From an uncultured Eubacteriales bacterium (GTDB lineage Bacteria > Bacillota > Clostridia > Oscillospirales > Oscillospiraceae): a stretch of DNA of 16,317 nucleotides. The stretch covers positions 1 through 16,317 of the forward strand of contig UQGJ01000063.1 in the NCBI GenBank assembly GCA_900540545.1, read 5' to 3'. Position 1 is the stretch's first letter. The number at the start of each line of letters is the position of its first letter. Shown here one piece after another: positions 13,155 to 16,317 of the stretch. The position numbers and the translations under genes were made by a program. Under the pieces are notes generated by a model, which had not been told where the DNA came from, made no database searches, and was given only the letters and a program-made list of their open reading frames with translations.

Positions 13155-13163
13155 TGGTATAAT
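13155..13163 (+). promoter_or_regulatory. Extended -10 promoter of fbp
   Basis: TGGTATAAT is a perfect -10 (13158-13163) with an upstream TG extension. No good -35 lies 17 bases upstream, as expected for an extended -10 promoter. The start would be near 13170, about 36 bases before the ATG. Confidence 0.7.
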
Positions 13164-13205
13164 GGTCCCAAAGAACCCACATCCATTACAAAAGGGGGCC
13201 CCGTT

Positions 13206-15188
13206 ATGAACCAGGACCGCACGCCCGACCTGCGCTACCTTCAGATGCTCTCCCGGCAGTACCCCACCGTCCAGGCCGCCAGCAGCGAGATCATCAACCT
13301 GAACACCATCCTCAACCTGCCCAAGGGCACGGAGCACTTCATCTCCGACGTCCACGGGGAGTACGAGGCCTTCCTCCACATCATGAACTCGGCCTCCGGC
13401 GTGGTGCGGGAGAAAATCGACGAGCTGCTCTCGTCCAGCCTGTCCAAGGCCGACCGGGACCAGCTCTCCACCCTCATCTACTACCCCGAGGAGAAGATGG
13501 CCGAGATCGCCGCCGGCGGCGAGGACATGACCGAGTGGTACCGCATCACCCTCCACCGGCTGCTGGACGTGTGCCGTCTGGTCTCCTCCAAGTACACCCG
13601 GAGCAAGGTCCGCAAGTCCCTGCCCAAGGGCTATTCCTACATCATCGACGAGCTGCTGAACACCAACTACGAGTTCCACGACAAGCGCAACTACTACGAA
13701 AACAGCATCTCCACCATCATCGACATCGACCGGGCCGAGGACTTCATCGTGGCCGTGTGCGGGCTCATCAAGCGCATGGTGGTGGACCACCTGCACATGG
13801 TGGGCGACATGTTCGACCGGGGCCCCCGGGCCGACATCATCCTGGACTGCCTCATGGCCCACCACAGCGTGGACATCCAGTGGGGCAACCACGACGTGCT
13901 GTGGATGGGGGCCGCCACGGGCAGCCGCACCGCCGTGGCCACCGTGCTGGCCAACTCCATCCACTACAACAACCTGGAGGTCATCGAGACCGGCTACGGC
14001 ATCTCCCTGCGGCCCCTGGCCCTCTTCGCCAACGAGGTCTACCGGGACTGCGACTGCTCCTGCTTCGCCGCCAAGTTCGCCGGGGACGACGGGGACCACT
14101 ACACGGACAAGGACAAGCTCCTGGCCGCCCGGATGCACAAGGCCATCACCATCATCCTCTTCAAGCTGGAGGGCCAGAAGATCCTCCGCAACCCCGGCTT
14201 CCAGATGGACGACCGGCTGCTGCTGGATAAAATCGACTACGAGCACAAGACCGTGGTCATCGACGGCAGGACCCACGAGCTGGCCGACGTGGACTTCCCC
14301 ACCGTTGACCGGGCCGACCCCTACGCCCTGTCCCCGGAGGAGAGCGAGGTCATCGACCAGCTCACCGCCTCCTTCCAGCGCAGCGAGAAGCTCCAGAAGC
14401 ACGTGCGCTTCCTCTACTCCAAGGGCGGGCTGTACAAGGTCTACAACGGCAACGTCCTCTTCCACGGCTGTATGCCCATGACGGAGGACGGGCAGCTCAT
14501 GGCCTTCTCCATCGGCTGCGACGGGCTGAAGGGCCGGGCCTTCCTGGACCACGCCGAGGCCGTGGCCCGCCAGGGCTACTACGCCAAGCCCGGCTCCGCC
14601 GAGCGGCAGTTCGGCATGGACTTCCTCTGGTTCCTCTGGGCCGGGCGGAACTCCCCCCTCTTCGGCCGGGACCGCATGACCACCTTCGAGCGGCGGCTCA
14701 TCAAGGACGAGAGCGCCTGGACCGAGGCCAAAAACGCCTACTACACCTACTATAACGACCCGGCGGTGGTGGATATGCTTTTGGCCGAGTTCGGCCTCCA
14801 GGGCCCCCACTGCCACATCATCAACGGCCACATCCCGGTGAAGAGCAAGAAGGGGGAAAGCCCCTTCAAGGCGGGGGGAAAGCTCATCGTCATCGACGGC
14901 GGCTTCTGCCGGGCCTACCAGCCCACCACCGGCATCGCGGGCTACACCCTCATCTACAACTCCAACTGCTACCGCATCGTCTCCCACAAGCCTTTCGCGG
15001 GCAAGGACCACGCAGTCCGGGAGAACGTGGACATCGACTCCACCTCCGAGGTCTTTGAGCGCATGGAGTCCCGGGTCAAAATCGCCGAGACCGACATCGG
15101 CAGCGAGCTGCAGCGCCAGGTGGACGACCTGAAGGCCCTCCTCCGCGCCTACAAGATGGGCGAGGTCAAGGAGGACCACCGGGCCTGA
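13206..15188 (+). CDS. fbp: Fructose-1,6-bisphosphatase, class III
   Basis: Fbp removes the 1-phosphate of fructose 1,6-bisphosphate in gluconeogenesis. The 660 residues match the long class III enzyme of Firmicutes (about 640-670), which belongs to the calcineurin-like metallophosphatases and is unrelated to the E. coli type. The metal-binding signature is complete: SDVHGEYE (47-54), GDMFDRGP (200-207) and WGNHD (226-230). Near the C-terminus INGHIPVKSKKGESP carries a further metal His. The ATG at 13206 has AAAGGGGG upstream. The gene is monocistronic, with an extended -10 promoter and a strong terminator. Very GC-rich third positions create a long open frame on the opposite strand. Confidence 0.97.
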   Translation: MNQDRTPDLRYLQMLSRQYPTVQAASSEIINLNTILNLPKGTEHFISDVHGEYEAFLHIMNSASGVVREKIDELLSSSLSKADRDQLSTLIYYPEEKMAEIAAGGEDMTEWYRITLHRLLDVCRLVSSKYTRSKVRKSLPKGYSYIIDELLNTNYEFHDKRNYYENSISTIIDIDRAEDFIVAVCGLIKRMVVDHLHMVGDMFDRGPRADIILDCLMAHHSVDIQWGNHDVLWMGAATGSRTAVATVLANSIHYNNLEVIETGYGISLRPLALFANEVYRDCDCSCFAAKFAGDDGDHYTDKDKLLAARMHKAITIILFKLEGQKILRNPGFQMDDRLLLDKIDYEHKTVVIDGRTHELADVDFPTVDRADPYALSPEESEVIDQLTASFQRSEKLQKHVRFLYSKGGLYKVYNGNVLFHGCMPMTEDGQLMAFSIGCDGLKGRAFLDHAEAVARQGYYAKPGSAERQFGMDFLWFLWAGRNSPLFGRDRMTTFERRLIKDESAWTEAKNAYYTYYNDPAVVDMLLAEFGLQGPHCHIINGHIPVKSKKGESPFKAGGKLIVIDGGFCRAYQPTTGIAGYTLIYNSNCYRIVSHKPFAGKDHAVRENVDIDSTSEVFERMESRVKIAETDIGSELQRQVDDLKALLRAYKMGEVKEDHRA

Positions 15189-15201
15189 TTTGCATAAGGA
15201 G

Positions 15202-15240
15202 CGTCCCGTGTACCTATACTGGGTACACGGGACGTTTTTT
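15202..15240 (+). terminator. Rho-independent terminator after fbp
   Basis: CGTCCCGTGTACC (15202-15214) pairs perfectly with GGTACACGGGACG (15222-15234), followed directly by TTTTTT (15235-15240). Confidence 0.96.
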
Positions 15241-15257
15241 GCTCTACAAAAAAAGAC

Positions 15258-15291
15258 TTGCATTTTCAATCTGTTAAAACTATAATAACAG
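15258..15291 (+). promoter_or_regulatory. Promoter and overlapping palindrome of the lactonase-family gene
   Basis: TTGCAT (15258-15263) and a perfect TATAAT (15281-15286) are 17 bases apart. An inverted repeat, CTGTTA (15271-15276) and TAACAG (15286-15291), spans the -10, so a repressor bound there would block transcription. The regulator is not known. Confidence 0.6.
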
Positions 15292-15311
15292 TTAAGAAAA
15301 GAGGTGACGCC

Positions 15312-16244
15312 ATGTTCGGCTATCTCGGCACCTACACCGCCCCCGGCAGTCTGGGAGTCTACCGTTTCCAGTTCGACCCGGCCACCGGGGCGCTGGGCGC
15401 GCTGGAGCTGCTGTGCCTCGCCCCCGATGCCAAATACGCCGCCCTGGCCGAGAACGCCCTCTTCGCCCCCGTGCGCCGGGGCGGCCGGGCGGGCCTGCTG
15501 GCGGTGGACCGAACCACCGGGGCGGTGCTGGATGAGCTGTTGCTGGAGGAGGTCCCGGCCTGCTATGTGGCCGTCCACGGCGGCCGGGTCTACACCGCCA
15601 ACTACCACGAGGGGTCCGTCCTCTCCTACGATTGGGACGGACGGCGCCTCACGCCGGTCCGGCGGCTCACCATCGCCCCCAAGGCTGGGTGCCATCAGGT
15701 GCTGTTCCACGGCTCCACCCTGCTGGTCCCCTGCCTGGAGCTGGACGAGATGCGGCTGTTCGACCTGGACCGGGATTGGGTCCCGGTGGGGGCCATCCCC
15801 TTCCCGCCCGGCTCTGGCCCCCGGCACGGGGTGTTCCGGGGCGACCGCCTCTTTCTGGTCGGCGAGCGGAGCTGCCAGCTTTTCACCCTCCGGGCCGGGA
15901 CGTGGGCCATCGAACAGGCCGTCCCCATCCCCTCCGCCGGGGCCGCCGCAGCGGTGCGGCTCTCCTCTGATGGACGGTTTCTCTACACCTCGACCCGCGG
16001 GGCCGACCTGCTGTCGGTGTTCCGGGTGGACAGGGCGAGGCCGGAACTGATTCAGCAGGTCCCCTGCGGCGGGAAGCACCCCAGGGACTTCACCCTCTCC
16101 CCCGACGGGCGGCATCTGCTGGTGGTCAACCGCACCTCCGGCGGGCTGGTCAGCTTTGGGCTGGACCCGGAGACGGGGCTGATTGGGGCAATCTGCGGGC
16201 GGGTGGACTGCGCTGAAGGGGTCAGCGTGTGCTTGGAGGACTAG
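15312..16244 (+). CDS. Lactonase-family seven-bladed beta-propeller protein
   Basis: The 310-residue protein resembles the YbhE/Pgl lactonase family (PF10282 type), whose best-known member hydrolyses 6-phosphogluconolactone in the pentose phosphate pathway. Propeller repeats are visible: GTYTAPGSLGVYRF (6-19), YTANYHEGSVLSYDWDG (94-110), GPRHGVF (169-175), LSSDGRFLYTSTRGADLLSVF (217-237, shown as one blade), and HPRDFTLSPDGRHLLVVN (256-273). The family's usual length is 330-350, so this is slightly short. Conserved His and Arg in GCHQV, PRHG and HPRDF are kept, but the substrate cannot be fixed from sequence. There is no signal peptide. The ATG at 15312 has AGAGGTGA 5-6 bases upstream. A class III fbp just upstream gives a loose sugar-phosphate context, with separate promoters. 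Confidence 0.85.
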   Translation: MFGYLGTYTAPGSLGVYRFQFDPATGALGALELLCLAPDAKYAALAENALFAPVRRGGRAGLLAVDRTTGAVLDELLLEEVPACYVAVHGGRVYTANYHEGSVLSYDWDGRRLTPVRRLTIAPKAGCHQVLFHGSTLLVPCLELDEMRLFDLDRDWVPVGAIPFPPGSGPRHGVFRGDRLFLVGERSCQLFTLRAGTWAIEQAVPIPSAGAAAAVRLSSDGRFLYTSTRGADLLSVFRVDRARPELIQQVPCGGKHPRDFTLSPDGRHLLVVNRTSGGLVSFGLDPETGLIGAICGRVDCAEGVSVCLED

Positions 16245-16250
16245 GGACGC

Positions 16251-16317
16251 CCTCCGGGCGGGGTTCCTTTCTCCTTTGAGAAAGGAACCGAAAGAAAACC
16301 AGGGGGCCGACACGGGG
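16251..16317 (+). repeat. Post-stop structured repeat element, copy 3 (cut by window end)
   Basis: It begins 6 bases after the stop of the lactonase-family gene. CCTCCGGGCGGGG leads into the hairpin GGTTCCTTTCTC/GAGAAAGGAACC (12 perfect pairs, loop CTTT), then GAAAGAAAACCAGGGGGCC and the start of the long GC hairpin, where the window stops. It has the same order and the same orientation relative to the upstream gene as copies 1 and 2, although this gene is on the opposite strand. Confidence 0.85.

Noticed and set aside
12945..16313. A 1122-codon open frame on the minus strand opposite fbp and the lactonase gene
   Set aside because: It lies antisense to two well-recognised proteins. It is an effect of the very GC-rich third positions, has low-complexity Val/Gly/His-rich composition and runs through a terminator and promoter.

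Overview
The window is a stretch of chromosome from a GC-rich, low-redundancy Firmicute. The evidence is protein style: a DHODH type 1B pair (PyrD plus PyrK), a class III fructose-1,6-bisphosphatase, DegV, a Spo0A-type DNA-binding domain, a YtxH-like small protein, strong AGGAGG ribosome sites and TTGACA/TATAAT promoters. Together with the high GC this fits an Oscillospiraceae gut anaerobe (Flavonifractor / Lawsonibacter / Pseudoflavonifractor type). The taxon is inferred; no marker gene proves it.

Left part (1-7350, almost all on the minus strand): a pyrimidine biosynthesis cluster reading right to left. A clear promoter at 7320-7348 drives pyrC, then pyrF (overlapping start). A 460-base gap full of repeats follows, then a zinc-ribbon protein, a small membrane protein, pyrK, pyrD (overlapping), a small DUF6054-like protein, and finally a fused histidine phosphatase-acetyltransferase. 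PyrC, PyrK/PyrD and PyrF supply the dihydroorotase, dihydroorotate dehydrogenase and OMP decarboxylase steps of UMP synthesis; pyrB and pyrE are not in the window.

Middle (7400-8800): a 55-residue YtxH-like protein on the plus strand, converging on a two-gene minus-strand regulator operon (an XRE-type repressor and a stand-alone Spo0A C-terminal domain with no receiver). Upstream of it lie two identical tRNA-Ala(GGC) genes with their own promoter and terminator.

Right-middle (8790-12980): a TetR/DhaS-like regulator, then a divergent pair made of a normal radical SAM enzyme (plus strand, followed by degV) and a minus-strand protein that looks like a cysteine-less paralogue of it. This pairing is the most unusual protein-level feature.

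Right end (12980-16317): a 131-base inverted-repeat element, fbp (class III FBPase) and a lactonase-family beta-propeller protein, each with recognisable promoter and terminator signals.

The intergenic DNA carries at least four families of structured repeats. The most striking is a roughly 205-base element found three times (once cut by the window edge). Each copy begins a few bases after a stop codon and has the same orientation relative to that gene, and its hairpins show compensatory base changes between copies.
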